This document shows, one piece after another, positions 17,486 through 27,405 of a stretch of 64,000 nt of DNA (within the stretch, counting starts at the first letter, position 1; each line of letters begins with the position of its first letter). The DNA comes from Leptospira sp. Its GTDB lineage: Bacteria > Spirochaetota > Leptospiria > Leptospirales > Leptospiraceae. The notes beneath the pieces are model-generated. The model was not told where the DNA came from. It worked only from the letters and a program-made list of their open reading frames with translations, and made no database searches. Made by a program: the position numbers and the translations under genes. The stretch lies in NCBI GenBank assembly GCA_016742255.1, contig JACVCB010000019.1, positions 14,001 to 78,000 on the forward strand, read 5' to 3'.

Positions 17486-19201
17486 ATGAGTCACCATATT
17501 TCTGAACATCCATCTTTACAACCATTTGATATTTCCGAGTACAAAGGACTACGAGGTAAGAATTTTTACGATATGGATCCAGCCTTACAACGGATGGTAG
17601 AAAGGTATTCAGAAACATACAATCCATCTCACAAACAAGCGATGGTCGATCACATTCGGAAATACGGAGAGTTGGTTGGTGGCATTTTAGATGAACTCAC
17701 TGAAGAGTGCCATAAGGAAGGTAAGTATGGGGAAGTGATCAAATATGATCGAACAGGCAAACGAATTGATTTTATAAAATACTCTGAAGAACAAAAATTA
17801 GCACGGAAAATATCCTTTGACCATGGTGTTGTCAATTTAGACTTCCACCCAGAATGGAAATACGGCTTCACACATATCCATCGTTATGCGTTGACTTATT
17901 TGATGAATCTAAATGGAGAAGGTGGAGTTGCTTGTCCCTTGGCAATGACGGATGGAATGATCCTTGCTTTAAAAAAGATAGGAACAGAAGAACAAAAGAA
18001 AAAATACTTACCCCTGGTTGCTGGTAAAGGAAGTGAGTCTCATTTTATGGCGGGACAATATGTGACCGAACGAGTGGGTGGGAGTAATGTATCTGCCAAC
18101 CGAACCATTGCCAAAAAACTTCCCAACGGCAAATGGGAGTTAACTGGAGAAAAATGGTTTTGTTCCAATCCAGGTGATTTGTGGGTAACAACTGCGAAAA
18201 TGGAAGGAACCAATACGGTGGGAATGTTTTTAGTTCCAAGGATCAAAGAGAATGGAGAACTGAATGGCCATCATATTCTTCGCAAAAAAGACATCATTGG
18301 TTCTCGAGGAAAAATTACTGTCGAGATCATTTATGATCGTGTGGAAGCAGAAGAATTTGGACGACCTGGCCATGGACTTGTCAATTTAATTCGATATATC
18401 ATCAAAACATCACGCCTTCATGTAGGTCTTGGTTCCTGTGGAAATGCTAGGCGATCCGTAATGGAAGCATCCGAATATGCAAAGTTTAGAACAGCTTACG
18501 GGAAAAAAATCTTAGAATTTCCATCCTTTGTGAAAACTCTTGCTGAGATGCAAATTTTACAAACTGCAAATAGTTTTGTCAATTTTCGTTCAGTTCATCT
18601 TGCAGAAATGGATCATGATGCAGCAGAAATCACAGTTCCACTTCTCAAATACAAATCTTCTTCCCAAGCAAGTTATATTACACAAAAAGCAATTTTAACG
18701 TTAGGTGGAAATGGTATTATAGGAGATTTTTCTCCATTGCCAAGATTACATAATGATTCCATTATCAATGAAACTTGGGAAGGAACACATTTGATCATTA
18801 CAGATCACTGTTTGCATGCGTTACAAAAACCAAAAGTATATGCTGCATTCCAATCACTACTTGATGGATTAATAGCTCATGTGGGAGACATTTCAGAATT
18901 AAAAACTGTTCATTCAATCTTCCAAGAAAAACGAAAAGAATTAACCTATTGTTTAAAAGAAGAGTCAAAAGATTGGAAAGACATGAATCGTGTTTATATC
19001 GCAGATTTAACTTACCAAGTATTTGTTTTGGCAGAATTGATAGAACAAACAGTCCATGACGTTAAGGCAAACCTACCTACAAAATACTTATATTTTGCGA
19101 AAGGATATGCGGAAATGGTTCGTGATGGGATCGAAGCACCAAGACAAAAAGATGGAGTATTTTTTGATCCTAAAGCGCTGGAGACGTTTCTTTCTTTTTA
19201 A
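17486..19201 (+). CDS. Acyl-CoA dehydrogenase family protein (AidB-like)
   Basis: 571 residues, longer than the usual 380-residue enzymes and close to AidB. Motifs: [23 protein letters not shown] (the T-E-x-x-GGS flavin loop), [18 protein letters not shown], then a helical domain with [20 protein letters not shown] and the [13 protein letters not shown] segment that meets FAD and substrate. AidB proteins bind DNA and are tied to alkylation damage, while others are true dehydrogenases; the sequence alone does not decide. GGAG lies just before the ATG. A possible operon runs on into the AEC transporter gene six bases later. Confidence 0.82.
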   Translation: MSHHISEHPSLQPFDISEYKGLRGKNFYDMDPALQRMVERYSETYNPSHKQAMVDHIRKYGELVGGILDELTEECHKEGKYGEVIKYDRTGKRIDFIKYSEEQKLARKISFDHGVVNLDFHPEWKYGFTHIHRYALTYLMNLNGEGGVACPLAMTDGMILALKKIGTEEQKKKYLPLVAGKGSESHFMAGQYVTERVGGSNVSANRTIAKKLPNGKWELTGEKWFCSNPGDLWVTTAKMEGTNTVGMFLVPRIKENGELNGHHILRKKDIIGSRGKITVEIIYDRVEAEEFGRPGHGLVNLIRYIIKTSRLHVGLGSCGNARRSVMEASEYAKFRTAYGKKILEFPSFVKTLAEMQILQTANSFVNFRSVHLAEMDHDAAEITVPLLKYKSSSQASYITQKAILTLGGNGIIGDFSPLPRLHNDSIINETWEGTHLIITDHCLHALQKPKVYAAFQSLLDGLIAHVGDISELKTVHSIFQEKRKELTYCLKEESKDWKDMNRVYIADLTYQVFVLAELIEQTVHDVKANLPTKYLYFAKGYAEMVRDGIEAPRQKDGVFFDPKALETFLSF

Positions 19202-19207
19202 AATAGA

Positions 19208-20116
19208 ATGGAAAATTTTTTATTATTGGGAATTTGTTTTGGTCTTGGATTATTCTTTCGCAGACTACCACAGTTTCCCGAAAACACTCCCAAAGTTCTG
19301 AATGGTTTTATTCTCTTTGTATCTTTACCTTCACTCGTTTTCTACCATGTCCATGAATTAAAAATCAACGTATCTGCAATTATGCCAACCTCAATGCCAT
19401 GGTTGGTATTTGGATTTGCATTGGTGTTTTTTTTGATTTTATTCAAACTTAAAATTATGTCATTTCCAACAACTGTCTGTTTGGTTTTAACAGCAGGTCT
19501 TGGGAATACTTCCTTTGTTGGATTTCCATTATTGGAAACCTACCTTGGTAAGGAATCGTTAGGGTATGGAATTCTTGCAGACCAACTTGGTACTTTTATG
19601 GTATTAAGTTTTCCTGGGATCATACTTGCCTCCATTGCAATGGATGGTAAATGGGATATCATAACCTTGGTCAAACGAGTCCTTGGATTTGCTCCTATAT
19701 ATGCTTTGGTTTTTGCCATAGTAACTAGGCAAATAGAATATCCAGATTCTTTAAAAATCGTATTACTTCGTCTAGGTGATACCTTAACGCCTCTTGCTTT
19801 GGTCTCAGTTGGATTTATGTTAGATCTGAGAACAATCGCGGGTCATGGGAAGTATTTACTGTTAGGATTAGGATTTAAATTAGTATTAGCTCCTATTCTA
19901 GTTTATTACGTTTATAGACCAATCCAAAACGATCAATTGTTATTCCAAACTATACTATTGGAATCAGCCATGGCACCTATGGTCACTTCAACTGTTATAA
20001 CCATTGAAAAAAACATATCACCACATTTAGCAAGTCTTATGTTAGGAATTGGAATTCCACTGTCTTTTTTAACGACCTATTGTTTGAATTTTTTAATTAA
20101 AGGAAACTTCATTTGA
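19208..20116 (+). CDS. AEC-family (auxin efflux carrier-like) transporter
   Basis: 302 residues, about ten membrane helices. The family marks are the opening LLGICFGLGLFFRRLPQFPENTPKVLNGFILFVSLPSLVFYHV, the central LTAGLGNTSFVGFPLLETYLG and the later LESAMAPMVTSTVI. Bacterial AEC proteins move small organic acids such as malate or malonate; the substrate here cannot be read from sequence. It starts just after the acyl-CoA dehydrogenase gene and ends in a 4-base overlap with the EamA gene. Confidence 0.83.
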   Translation: MENFLLLGICFGLGLFFRRLPQFPENTPKVLNGFILFVSLPSLVFYHVHELKINVSAIMPTSMPWLVFGFALVFFLILFKLKIMSFPTTVCLVLTAGLGNTSFVGFPLLETYLGKESLGYGILADQLGTFMVLSFPGIILASIAMDGKWDIITLVKRVLGFAPIYALVFAIVTRQIEYPDSLKIVLLRLGDTLTPLALVSVGFMLDLRTIAGHGKYLLLGLGFKLVLAPILVYYVYRPIQNDQLLFQTILLESAMAPMVTSTVITIEKNISPHLASLMLGIGIPLSFLTTYCLNFLIKGNFI

Positions 20117-21009
20117 ACATTAAATTTTTATTACTTCTGATCCTTGCGATGGTTTCTTGGGGATTCTCTTGGCCCATTGCCAAGATGATTGCAGGTTCGG
20201 TACCGGTTCCTGTATTAGTGTTTTGGAGGTTCCTTGCTACCTTTTTATCAGTCATTCCAATTTTGTTTGTTATGCGATTGCCAATCCGATTAAAATCAGG
20301 AAAAGATTATTGGAATGTATTCATCGGTGGGATCATTTACACATTGTACAATCAATTTTTCTTTTTGGGTTTAAAGAATGGATTACCAGGTGCTGGTGGT
20401 GTACTTGTTACAACTTTAAATCCTATTGTAACGTTTTTTATAGTATTTTTAGTTCAAAAAAAATCTATCAGCAAACGCCAAGTTTTAGGGCTATTTTTTG
20501 GTTTTATTGGTGGATTGGTAATTCTACAAGTTTGGAAAATAAGTATCGATTATCTTTTGTTATCTGGTAACTTATTCTTTTTGTTATGTTCCTTTGTTTG
20601 GGCGACACTTTCACTCAATAGTCAAAAAACTGGGAAATCAATGTCTCCGATTACCTATAGTTTTTATGTCTATGGCGTTGGATCTATTTTAGAACTTTTA
20701 TTCTGTTGGAATGACCCTAACTTTTGGAAGGTTTGGGATTTTGGGTATAAGTTTTGGTTTGCAATTTTTTATCTGACTGTGATCTCAACTACCTTTGGAA
20801 CAACTGTTTATTTTTATGCAGCAACAAGACTTGGATCCGAAATTGCGAGTAGTTTTATATTTATCGTTCCTCTGTCTGCCTATTTGAGTAGTTATTTCAT
20901 TTTGGATGAAGTTGTTCAAATTCCAGTGATCATTGGTGGTGCATTGGCAATGTTAGCAGTATATCTAATCAACTCAAAACACAAAAAGAAGGAATCAATC
21001 ATTTCATGA
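20113..21009 (+). CDS. EamA/DMT-family transporter
   Basis: 298 residues, ten predicted helices in two EamA repeats. The first repeat begins LLLLILAMVSWGFSWPIAKM, with the family pattern W-x-x-x-x-x-x-K, and ends FIGGLVILQVW; the second ends in IPVIIGGALAMLAVYLIN. It starts with TTG, overlapping the preceding TGA (TTGA), with AGGA nine bases upstream. Drug/metabolite exporters of this type carry amino acids, nucleobases or other small metabolites out of the cell. Confidence 0.85.
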   Translation: MNIKFLLLLILAMVSWGFSWPIAKMIAGSVPVPVLVFWRFLATFLSVIPILFVMRLPIRLKSGKDYWNVFIGGIIYTLYNQFFFLGLKNGLPGAGGVLVTTLNPIVTFFIVFLVQKKSISKRQVLGLFFGFIGGLVILQVWKISIDYLLLSGNLFFLLCSFVWATLSLNSQKTGKSMSPITYSFYVYGVGSILELLFCWNDPNFWKVWDFGYKFWFAIFYLTVISTTFGTTVYFYAATRLGSEIASSFIFIVPLSAYLSSYFILDEVVQIPVIIGGALAMLAVYLINSKHKKKESIIS

Positions 21010-21485
21010 GACCAATCTCTTGGAGAAAAAGATTTAAGATTTGGTTATATAATTTTTATCCACCTTACATAGGTGCGGGAATACGGATTAAAAAAATAGC
21101 AAAGGATTTAACTTCATTCGAAGTGGAAATGAAATTAAGTTTTTACAATCGAAATTATGTTGGTGTACATTTTGGTGGTTCTTTATACTCAATGTGTGAT
21201 CCTTTTTTTATGTTAATTTTATTGGAAACACTTGGTTCTGATTATATTGTTTGGGATAAAATTGGATCAATGAGCTTTATCAAACCAGGTAAGGGAAAAG
21301 TGAAAGCCAGATTTTCGATTCCAGATGAGGAAATCCAAAAGATCAAAACTGAAATTGAGGCAAAACGAAAAGGAGAATTTCATTTTACCACAAATGTCTT
21401 TGATGAATCGAATAGTATAGTTGCTACACTAGATAAAACTATCTACATTCGGAAACGAGGAAAACTTCCGATACAAAATGTTTAG
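21006..21485 (+). CDS. DUF4442 thioesterase-like (hotdog) protein
   Basis: 159 residues, hotdog pattern: the core helix and strand YVGVHFGGSLYSMCDPFFMLILLETLG, then WDKIGSMSFIKPGKGKVKARFSIPDEEI. DUF4442 proteins are related to PaaI-type acyl-CoA thioesterases, but active residues are not well defined in the family. The start overlaps the EamA stop (ATGA), so the acyl-CoA dehydrogenase/AEC/EamA/DUF4442 genes form one coupled unit of acyl or organic-acid metabolism. Confidence 0.75.
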   Translation: MRPISWRKRFKIWLYNFYPPYIGAGIRIKKIAKDLTSFEVEMKLSFYNRNYVGVHFGGSLYSMCDPFFMLILLETLGSDYIVWDKIGSMSFIKPGKGKVKARFSIPDEEIQKIKTEIEAKRKGEFHFTTNVFDESNSIVATLDKTIYIRKRGKLPIQNV

Positions 21486-21540
21486 TCTTTATTCAGTTAT
21501 CTTAAGTTTTAATTCAGTAGCAGCATCAAATGAAAGATAA

Positions 21541-23961
21541 CTAGTATTTTTTGTCTTCATCTTCAGGAATCATACTTGCATAATACAGTAGAAGAGCGTC
21601 ATTTTTAGAATGAACCATTCGATTTGCCTCTTCTATCATTTTACGTTTTTCTAAAATCTTTTTACCTTTCTCCCAAATTTCTTCAGGATCCCGGATCAAA
21701 TAATTACCATCATGTCTTGAAATAAAGTCTTCAATTAACATTGTACTTTGAGAGACTTCTACTGAATAATCATTCTCCACTAAGATCTTTGCAACGATTT
21801 GATTTGGTAAAATCTTATGGTATTGTTTCCAACCCTTTGTGATACGATAACTCAATTCAATGGTAGGATCTTCTGTATGAGCATATTCCGAAATCGGAAT
21901 CGGATCACAAAATTCAACGTAAACATTGGATCGTTTTGCTAAAAATCCTGCCATCCCAAGTTCTTCTGGTATATTGCAGAACTGGTTATCTTCAGGAACG
22001 GTTTCATATGAGACTGAGATCGGTACAATCACAATCTCTGTTCCAGAACTTCGGAATGCATTTACTGCCGTAGTGAGCAGTCCCGTTTTTACTGGTACAA
22101 TTGCACCGGTTCTTGATCTGGTTCCTTCAGGATACACTAAAGATGGAATTCCTTGTTCAAGCATCACTTGTGAATATAGTGTCAAACATTCAAGATACAA
22201 ACTATTCCTAGTTCGTTCTCGATCCACTGCATAAGCACCCAACGATTTTAACATCCACTCCCAAAATGGATTGGACATTAAATTGATACCTGCCGCATAA
22301 CGAGGAACAGGTAATCCTAAATGAAATAGTGAATAAGCAACTTCAACCGAATCTAAATGTGATCTGTGAGTCGGTGCATATAACAAGTTATACTTAGAGG
22401 AGAGAGCTTTTACAACTTCCGTTTTACCACCGATATGTGGGATCATGGAACCTTTGAGAAAACCACCAGAAAACAATCGAATCGGTGCAACAAATCTTAA
22501 AACAGACTCACGTACTGTCGGGCTATAATTATCGGCGATTTCATTTACATAAAAACGAACCAACTCTTTGATGGAAGTGAGTTCTTCATCTTTTTGGCAA
22601 TTTTGGAATCGTTGCCAAATTTCGATTTCTGATTCAAACTTAACTTCTTCTAGTTTTTGTTTTTTACGTTTCGCTTTTGTAAGTCGTTTTTGAGTGGATT
22701 CAATTACAGCAGAAGATTGTTTTTTCACTCTGCTAATGGTGCCTGGAACATTGCTGATTTGTTTTAGGATTCGATCTACTAATAGATTATGAAAATCAAT
22801 TCCAGAGGTAAGATTGAGCCCAACTTTCTTTTGGACCACAAGCGGAATGTTCTTAGCTTCTGTTTTTTTACCGCAGATTAAATCGATGAGTGAACCTGGT
22901 GGTTGTTTACGGGTTAATACATCGAATAAAGTTCTGTGAAGGGTAAAGGGAAGGCGAATCTCATTGGCAAGTTCGATGAGAATGCTGAGTGCATAGGTTC
23001 CTTCCACGTTATCGTGCCATTTTGTGGATTCTCTCTCAATGAAGGAACGAGGAGCAAAAAAGATTTCGATTCGATCTTTGATACTTAATTTTTCTCCACC
23101 TGACAAAAGTTCGCCTACAATCTTTTGACCAAACCCTCTGTTTCTGCTTTTGTTACTTGTTGCAGTTGTGATAAAATCTGCGAGTCCAGACCTACCCATC
23201 ACAGTGTCAGGTCTTGCACCATAACGCATCGCAAGGTCTCTTACTTCTTGGAAACCAACTGAGAGAATTTCTCCGAGTAGGTTTGATCCATAACGAGGCA
23301 GTAAGGATACAATCCCACTGGCAATCGCCATTGGATTTTTTGCCACTCCCACAATTTCCATTCCAATCACATCATCTGTAACTGAAGTGTTGATGAAATG
23401 AGATGTATAAACTTCAGATAAATATTCAGCTGTGATTTTATCAGATGAACCTATATTAAAAAAACTGAATTTTTCTTCTAAGATTTCGCCTAAAAGGGAA
23501 GGGCCGTTAACAACAGCCACTGAAGCATTATTAAAATTCCTTTCACTTAAGTAGTTTTGTAAATATTGAGAGTAAGTGATGAATCCTGTTTTTTTACGAT
23601 TTTTAGAATCCAAAATTCCTTTTGTTAAAAAAGAAAATACATAATTATTAAATGGTTCTAAAACTTCAATGAGACTATGGACACTGTCCAAAAATGATCG
23701 GGAAGGAACAGCTATATGAAATGCCCAATCATCTCGCCCAAATGCATCTAAACTTGACACGATGTCAATGTGATCGGGAAGTTCTATTGTCTTTCCCATA
23801 ATTTCTGTTTGGCGGCGTTTCTTTAGGAGCTCAACAAATTCTTTGTCTGGTATCCACAAAGTGATAGAATCATACTTTTCAGCCAGTATGGAAGCGATAA
23901 TGATACCCATTGGGCCACTACCCAAAACTGCTTGTTTTAAGTCGTTATAGGTTATTTGCAT
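21541..23961 (-). CDS. Fusion of glycerol-3-phosphate dehydrogenase and PlsB-type acyltransferase
   Basis: 806 residues with two enzyme domains. Residues 1 to about 345 match GpsA: VLGSGPMGIIIASILA nucleotide loop, VVNGPSLLGEI, GMEIVGVAKNPMAIASGI with the catalytic lysine near 207, GRSGLADFITTATSNKSRNRGFG. A basic, coiled linker (about 400-440) follows. Residues about 470-720 match PlsB-type acyltransferase: APTHRSHLD (catalytic HxxxxD near 532), RYAAGINL, VYPEGTRSRTG (substrate Arg and Gly loop) and VPISVSYE. The protein could convert DHAP to glycerol 3-phosphate and then acylate it, the first two steps of phospholipid synthesis. Both active sites look intact. It is divergent from the SLC13 transporter gene. 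Confidence 0.85.
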   Translation of the reverse strand: MQITYNDLKQAVLGSGPMGIIIASILAEKYDSITLWIPDKEFVELLKKRRQTEIMGKTIELPDHIDIVSSLDAFGRDDWAFHIAVPSRSFLDSVHSLIEVLEPFNNYVFSFLTKGILDSKNRKKTGFITYSQYLQNYLSERNFNNASVAVVNGPSLLGEILEEKFSFFNIGSSDKITAEYLSEVYTSHFINTSVTDDVIGMEIVGVAKNPMAIASGIVSLLPRYGSNLLGEILSVGFQEVRDLAMRYGARPDTVMGRSGLADFITTATSNKSRNRGFGQKIVGELLSGGEKLSIKDRIEIFFAPRSFIERESTKWHDNVEGTYALSILIELANEIRLPFTLHRTLFDVLTRKQPPGSLIDLICGKKTEAKNIPLVVQKKVGLNLTSGIDFHNLLVDRILKQISNVPGTISRVKKQSSAVIESTQKRLTKAKRKKQKLEEVKFESEIEIWQRFQNCQKDEELTSIKELVRFYVNEIADNYSPTVRESVLRFVAPIRLFSGGFLKGSMIPHIGGKTEVVKALSSKYNLLYAPTHRSHLDSVEVAYSLFHLGLPVPRYAAGINLMSNPFWEWMLKSLGAYAVDRERTRNSLYLECLTLYSQVMLEQGIPSLVYPEGTRSRTGAIVPVKTGLLTTAVNAFRSSGTEIVIVPISVSYETVPEDNQFCNIPEELGMAGFLAKRSNVYVEFCDPIPISEYAHTEDPTIELSYRITKGWKQYHKILPNQIVAKILVENDYSVEVSQSTMLIEDFISRHDGNYLIRDPEEIWEKGKKILEKRKMIEEANRMVHSKNDALLLYYASMIPEDEDKKY

Positions 23962-24069
23962 AAAAAATTAACATTTAAATATTTCGGGAAAGTCTCATTG
24001 TATTTGTTTGCTTGAAACGAATTGAGTCTATCGAAAAAGTATCAGGTGAGTATAAAACGTCAAGTCACA

Positions 24070-25455
24070 ATGATTCGAGCAGGTCTTCTATTTTCGACTC
24101 TTTCCATTTTTCCAGCCATCTTTGGCTTATACCAATCGTGGCTCGGACTCACCCCCGCCCAAGAAATCAATTTAGCAATTGCTCTGGTTGTTTCCTTCCT
24201 TTGGGTCACTGAACTCATCCCATTATATGTCACAGGATTTTTGGTTCTTTTTTTAGAGTTGGTTTGGTTGATTCCAGGTTGGGGTCCAGGTGCTCCAAAA
24301 ACGATTACTTTTTTATCTTGTTATTTTTCGGAGACCATCTTACTCTTCTTAGGTGGTTTTGTGATCTCCAGTGCGATCAGTTTTTATGGTCTTGATGTGA
24401 CCATTGCTAAATTTGTGATCAAAAATACGAAAGGTTCAGCATTTTTACTCGTTTTATCATTAGGTTTTGCCACTGCCTTTTTGTCCTGTTGGATGAACAA
24501 TACGGCAACAGCCGCCATGATGTTAGGACTTGTCTCTTCCATGATGAAATCTTTGGATGAGAATAGCCCTTTACGAAAATCAATTTTGTTTATGGTTCCT
24601 TTTTCCGCAAATTTAGGTGGGATTGGAACACCAGTTGGAACCCTTCCCAATGTGATTGGCATTGCCTATTTACAAGAAAAAGGGTTTCAAATTGGATTTT
24701 TGGATTGGATGGCGTTTGCGTTTCCAGTCTTCATCCTTTCCGTTTTGGCTCTTGCTGGAATTTTGTACATTGTGTACCTAAAAAAAGAAAAATCCATCCA
24801 ATCAATTCGATTGATCCAAGTGCAAGAGGAGAACACGTCTGTTTCTTCCCAAAGAAAACTGATCTCGATTGTGATCATTCTTATCACAATTCTCGGATGG
24901 ATTAGTTCTGATTGGCATGGAATTTCCAATGGAACTGTCGCATTATTTCCAGTGATTGTTTTTTTTGGATTTTCCCTTTTGGATCTAAAGGAATTTCGAA
25001 ATTTATCGTGGGATGTTTTAATCCTTATGGGAGGTGGAATTGCTCTCGGAAAAGCTTTTGAAGAAACCGGACTTGCCAAACATTTTGTTACCTTGTTAAT
25101 GTTAGGTGACTCAAGTCAGTTAGGATTGTTTTTATTTTTTTCGATTTTGTCTTTGTTTCTCTCTTGTTTTCTTAGTAACACAAGTGTTGCAAATTTGATC
25201 TTACCCATTACCATGGGACTTCCTACGGATCTCATTTTACCGGCGGCCATTGGCGCAACCATAGGTGCCTCTCTCGCGATGCCATTACCTGTCTCAACTC
25301 CTCCCAATGCATTGGCTTTCAGTTATGGTGGCATTCGGAGTTTAGAAATGGTAAAAATAGGTGGGTCCATTTCCATCGTGGCATGGGTCTTTTTTACCGT
25401 TGTGGGAGGATTCCTTTTGCACCAATTGCACATTGTGGATTTTTCTAAGTTTTAA
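24070..25455 (+). CDS. SLC13/DASS-family anion:sodium symporter
   Basis: 461 residues from the ATG at 24070; GTG 24046 and TTG 24022 are in frame and no start has a good ribosome-binding site. About twelve helices. The two SNT-type sodium/substrate motifs of the DASS family are seen as FLSCWMNNTATAAMMLG and FLSNTSVANLILPI, with PVGTLPNVIGIAY and PVSTPPNALAFSYG (the two TP-N-A loops). These proteins import di- or tricarboxylates, sulphate or phosphate with Na+. The substrate cannot be told from sequence. Confidence 0.83.
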   Translation: MIRAGLLFSTLSIFPAIFGLYQSWLGLTPAQEINLAIALVVSFLWVTELIPLYVTGFLVLFLELVWLIPGWGPGAPKTITFLSCYFSETILLFLGGFVISSAISFYGLDVTIAKFVIKNTKGSAFLLVLSLGFATAFLSCWMNNTATAAMMLGLVSSMMKSLDENSPLRKSILFMVPFSANLGGIGTPVGTLPNVIGIAYLQEKGFQIGFLDWMAFAFPVFILSVLALAGILYIVYLKKEKSIQSIRLIQVQEENTSVSSQRKLISIVIILITILGWISSDWHGISNGTVALFPVIVFFGFSLLDLKEFRNLSWDVLILMGGGIALGKAFEETGLAKHFVTLLMLGDSSQLGLFLFFSILSLFLSCFLSNTSVANLILPITMGLPTDLILPAAIGATIGASLAMPLPVSTPPNALAFSYGGIRSLEMVKIGGSISIVAWVFFTVVGGFLLHQLHIVDFSKF

Positions 25456-25503
25456 AAAAAAGACTTTTCCTTGGTTTCTCATCCGTTAGCCTTCTCACGG
25501 ATT

Positions 25504-26076
25504 ATGATTCGATTTCGAAAATTCGCACTACTAGTCTTATGTTCCCTTTTTTTTCTCTCATCTTGTTATAATTATATGAGTGAAGATGTGCCTATTGTCA
25601 CAAGACCCGATTTTAAACAACAAATCCCACTGTTATCCATCAAAGTTTCCACTCCTGAAAACAATAAAAACAAAAGGGAAATCACAGCATTATATACAAA
25701 ATATCTCTCGGAAACTGGTTATTTTGGCAGAGTATTGTCAGATGGTGTCAGAGCAAACCATCACATTGACATTTACACCAGTGAAGTGAATGAATACGAA
25801 CATTTCTGGGTTTCGTCGATATCAACAATCTTTATGATAGGAACTGCAGGATTATTACCGTCTATTTACTCGAAAGAACGTGTGTTACATGCAGATTTTT
25901 ATTTAAACGATAAACTGATTGGCCGAGAAAAATACAGGCAAAAACATTCTACATTGTTTGGAATTCCATTTATGTTTATTTGGGAAACTGGAATCAAAGA
26001 AGCAAAAACCATCCAATACAATAAAGAAAAAAATCTCATCCATAATGTCGTACAAGATTATAACCGTTACTTATAG
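25504..26076 (+). CDS. Predicted lipoprotein of unknown function
   Basis: 190 residues from the ATG at 25504, which places a lipoprotein signal (MIRFRKFALLVLCSLFFLSSC) at the front with the cysteine near residue 21. A short hydrophobic stretch (STIFMIGTAGLLPSIY) follows in the middle, and the C-terminal region has FGIPFMFIWETGIKEAKTIQYNKEK. No domain is recognised. It is followed 8 bases later by the CAP-domain gene, so the two are probably co-transcribed. Confidence 0.65.
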   Translation: MIRFRKFALLVLCSLFFLSSCYNYMSEDVPIVTRPDFKQQIPLLSIKVSTPENNKNKREITALYTKYLSETGYFGRVLSDGVRANHHIDIYTSEVNEYEHFWVSSISTIFMIGTAGLLPSIYSKERVLHADFYLNDKLIGREKYRQKHSTLFGIPFMFIWETGIKEAKTIQYNKEKNLIHNVVQDYNRYL

Positions 26077-26084
26077 GAGTTGTC

Positions 26085-26933
26085 ATGAAATTACAAACAA
26101 ACACAAACCAAACACCAAAACAAAAAAATCCTTCTCTTTTAGGAATTAGTTTTTTAGCTCTTTTTGTATTCACTTTGTGCAAAACTCCGGAAGTCAAAAA
26201 GGCTCCTGTTGTAGTGGTGGAAGAACCTAAAAAAGTAGAACAAGTTGTTGAAAAACAAGATCCTAATTTAGCATTTTTAGAAAGTATCGAAGATGGAAGG
26301 GAACTTCCCGATTCCGATAAATGGAAAGTAGAACAATATGAGTCTTTTAATGAGGATACATTTCCATCCTATGGCCCTGCAAATGCGACAATTGATTTTG
26401 CAAAAGTAGACTATCCTTTGTTAAATGCTGCTATCTTTTATGTAACATCAAAAGAAAGAAAACAATTAGGCTTACGACCATTTAAGTATTCAGAACGTTG
26501 CGAACAAGCTGCCTTTGGACATGCACAGGACATGGTGACTTATGATTTTTATTCGCATACAAGCACTGTAAATGGAAAAGAAACTCTAAGGGATCGATTG
26601 GATTTAGTAGGTTTTTCAGAAACTTATTCCGCTGAAAATATCATCAATGCATTTGGAATCCAATACCAAAGTGGACGACCTGTTTTCACACCTGCACAAA
26701 ATGGCGGACCATTTTTCAGTTACACAAAGGCAGGAACACCAATTCCAAATCATACCTACTTAAGTTTAGCAAAAGCTGTGGTAGAAATCTGGTTCAATTC
26801 TCCAGGACACAGAAAGAATATTCTCAATCCAGAGTTTAATTATATGGGAGCAGGGGCTTACTTTTATAAGGATAAAAAATTCTTTGATGTAGACAAAGTC
26901 AAAGCGGTGCAGGTTTTTACTGGTAAACCTTAA
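26085..26933 (+). CDS. CAP/SCP-domain lipoprotein
   Basis: 282 residues; GGAG lies seven bases before the ATG. A hydrophobic segment with lipobox (LALFVFTLC) makes it a probable lipoprotein, then a Pro/Val/Lys-rich linker, then a CAP (CRISP/SCP, PR-1-like) domain at about 115-270. The CAP marks are ERCEQAAFGHAQDMVTYDFYSHTS, AENI and WFNSPGHRKNILNPEFNYMGAG, including the two histidines and the Glu of the conserved cavity. Bacterial CAP proteins are extracytoplasmic with varied and mostly unknown roles. Confidence 0.85.
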   Translation: MKLQTNTNQTPKQKNPSLLGISFLALFVFTLCKTPEVKKAPVVVVEEPKKVEQVVEKQDPNLAFLESIEDGRELPDSDKWKVEQYESFNEDTFPSYGPANATIDFAKVDYPLLNAAIFYVTSKERKQLGLRPFKYSERCEQAAFGHAQDMVTYDFYSHTSTVNGKETLRDRLDLVGFSETYSAENIINAFGIQYQSGRPVFTPAQNGGPFFSYTKAGTPIPNHTYLSLAKAVVEIWFNSPGHRKNILNPEFNYMGAGAYFYKDKKFFDVDKVKAVQVFTGKP

Positions 26934-26937
26934 TTGA

Positions 26938-27405
26938 TTACTTTACAGTAACGCCTGCTAATTTTGTAACAATCTCAAATTCCTTTTTTGTCACAGGTTG
27001 GATCGATAATCTCGATCCTTTCTGTGTGACAACCATCGATTCTAAACCTTTTGTTTTTTTCAAAAGATCGAGTGAGATCATTTCTTTGAATTTGGTATGA
27101 GGTTTGAGGTGAACGCCAAACCACCGAGGTTCCTTGCCTTTCAGTTTGGGATCAAAGTATTTGTGATTCGGGTCAAATTGGTAAGGGTCGGGACTCGCTT
27201 CTTTTGCGACTTCAGCGATACCCACAACACCTGGGGGTTCTAAACGACTGTGGTAAAATAAAACCAAGTCACCTAACTTCACTTCATCACGAAGATAATT
27301 ACGTGCTTGGTAATTTCTGACTCCCTCCCAATACGAGAGTCTTTCTCGTATTAGGTCGTCGATGGAAAAAACATCTGGTTCTGTTTTAAAGAGCCAATAC
27401 TTCAT
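26938..27405 (-). CDS. EVE-domain protein
   Basis: 155 residues: [48 protein letters not shown] and PPGVVGIAEVAKEASPDPYQFDP are the defining segments of EVE domains (PUA-like fold). EVE proteins bind modified bases or RNA. The start codon overlaps the FtsH stop by one base (TAATG), so it is last in the ftsH operon. Confidence 0.88.
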   Translation of the reverse strand: MKYWLFKTEPDVFSIDDLIRERLSYWEGVRNYQARNYLRDEVKLGDLVLFYHSRLEPPGVVGIAEVAKEASPDPYQFDPNHKYFDPKLKGKEPRWFGVHLKPHTKFKEMISLDLLKKTKGLESMVVTQKGSRLSIQPVTKKEFEIVTKLAGVTVK

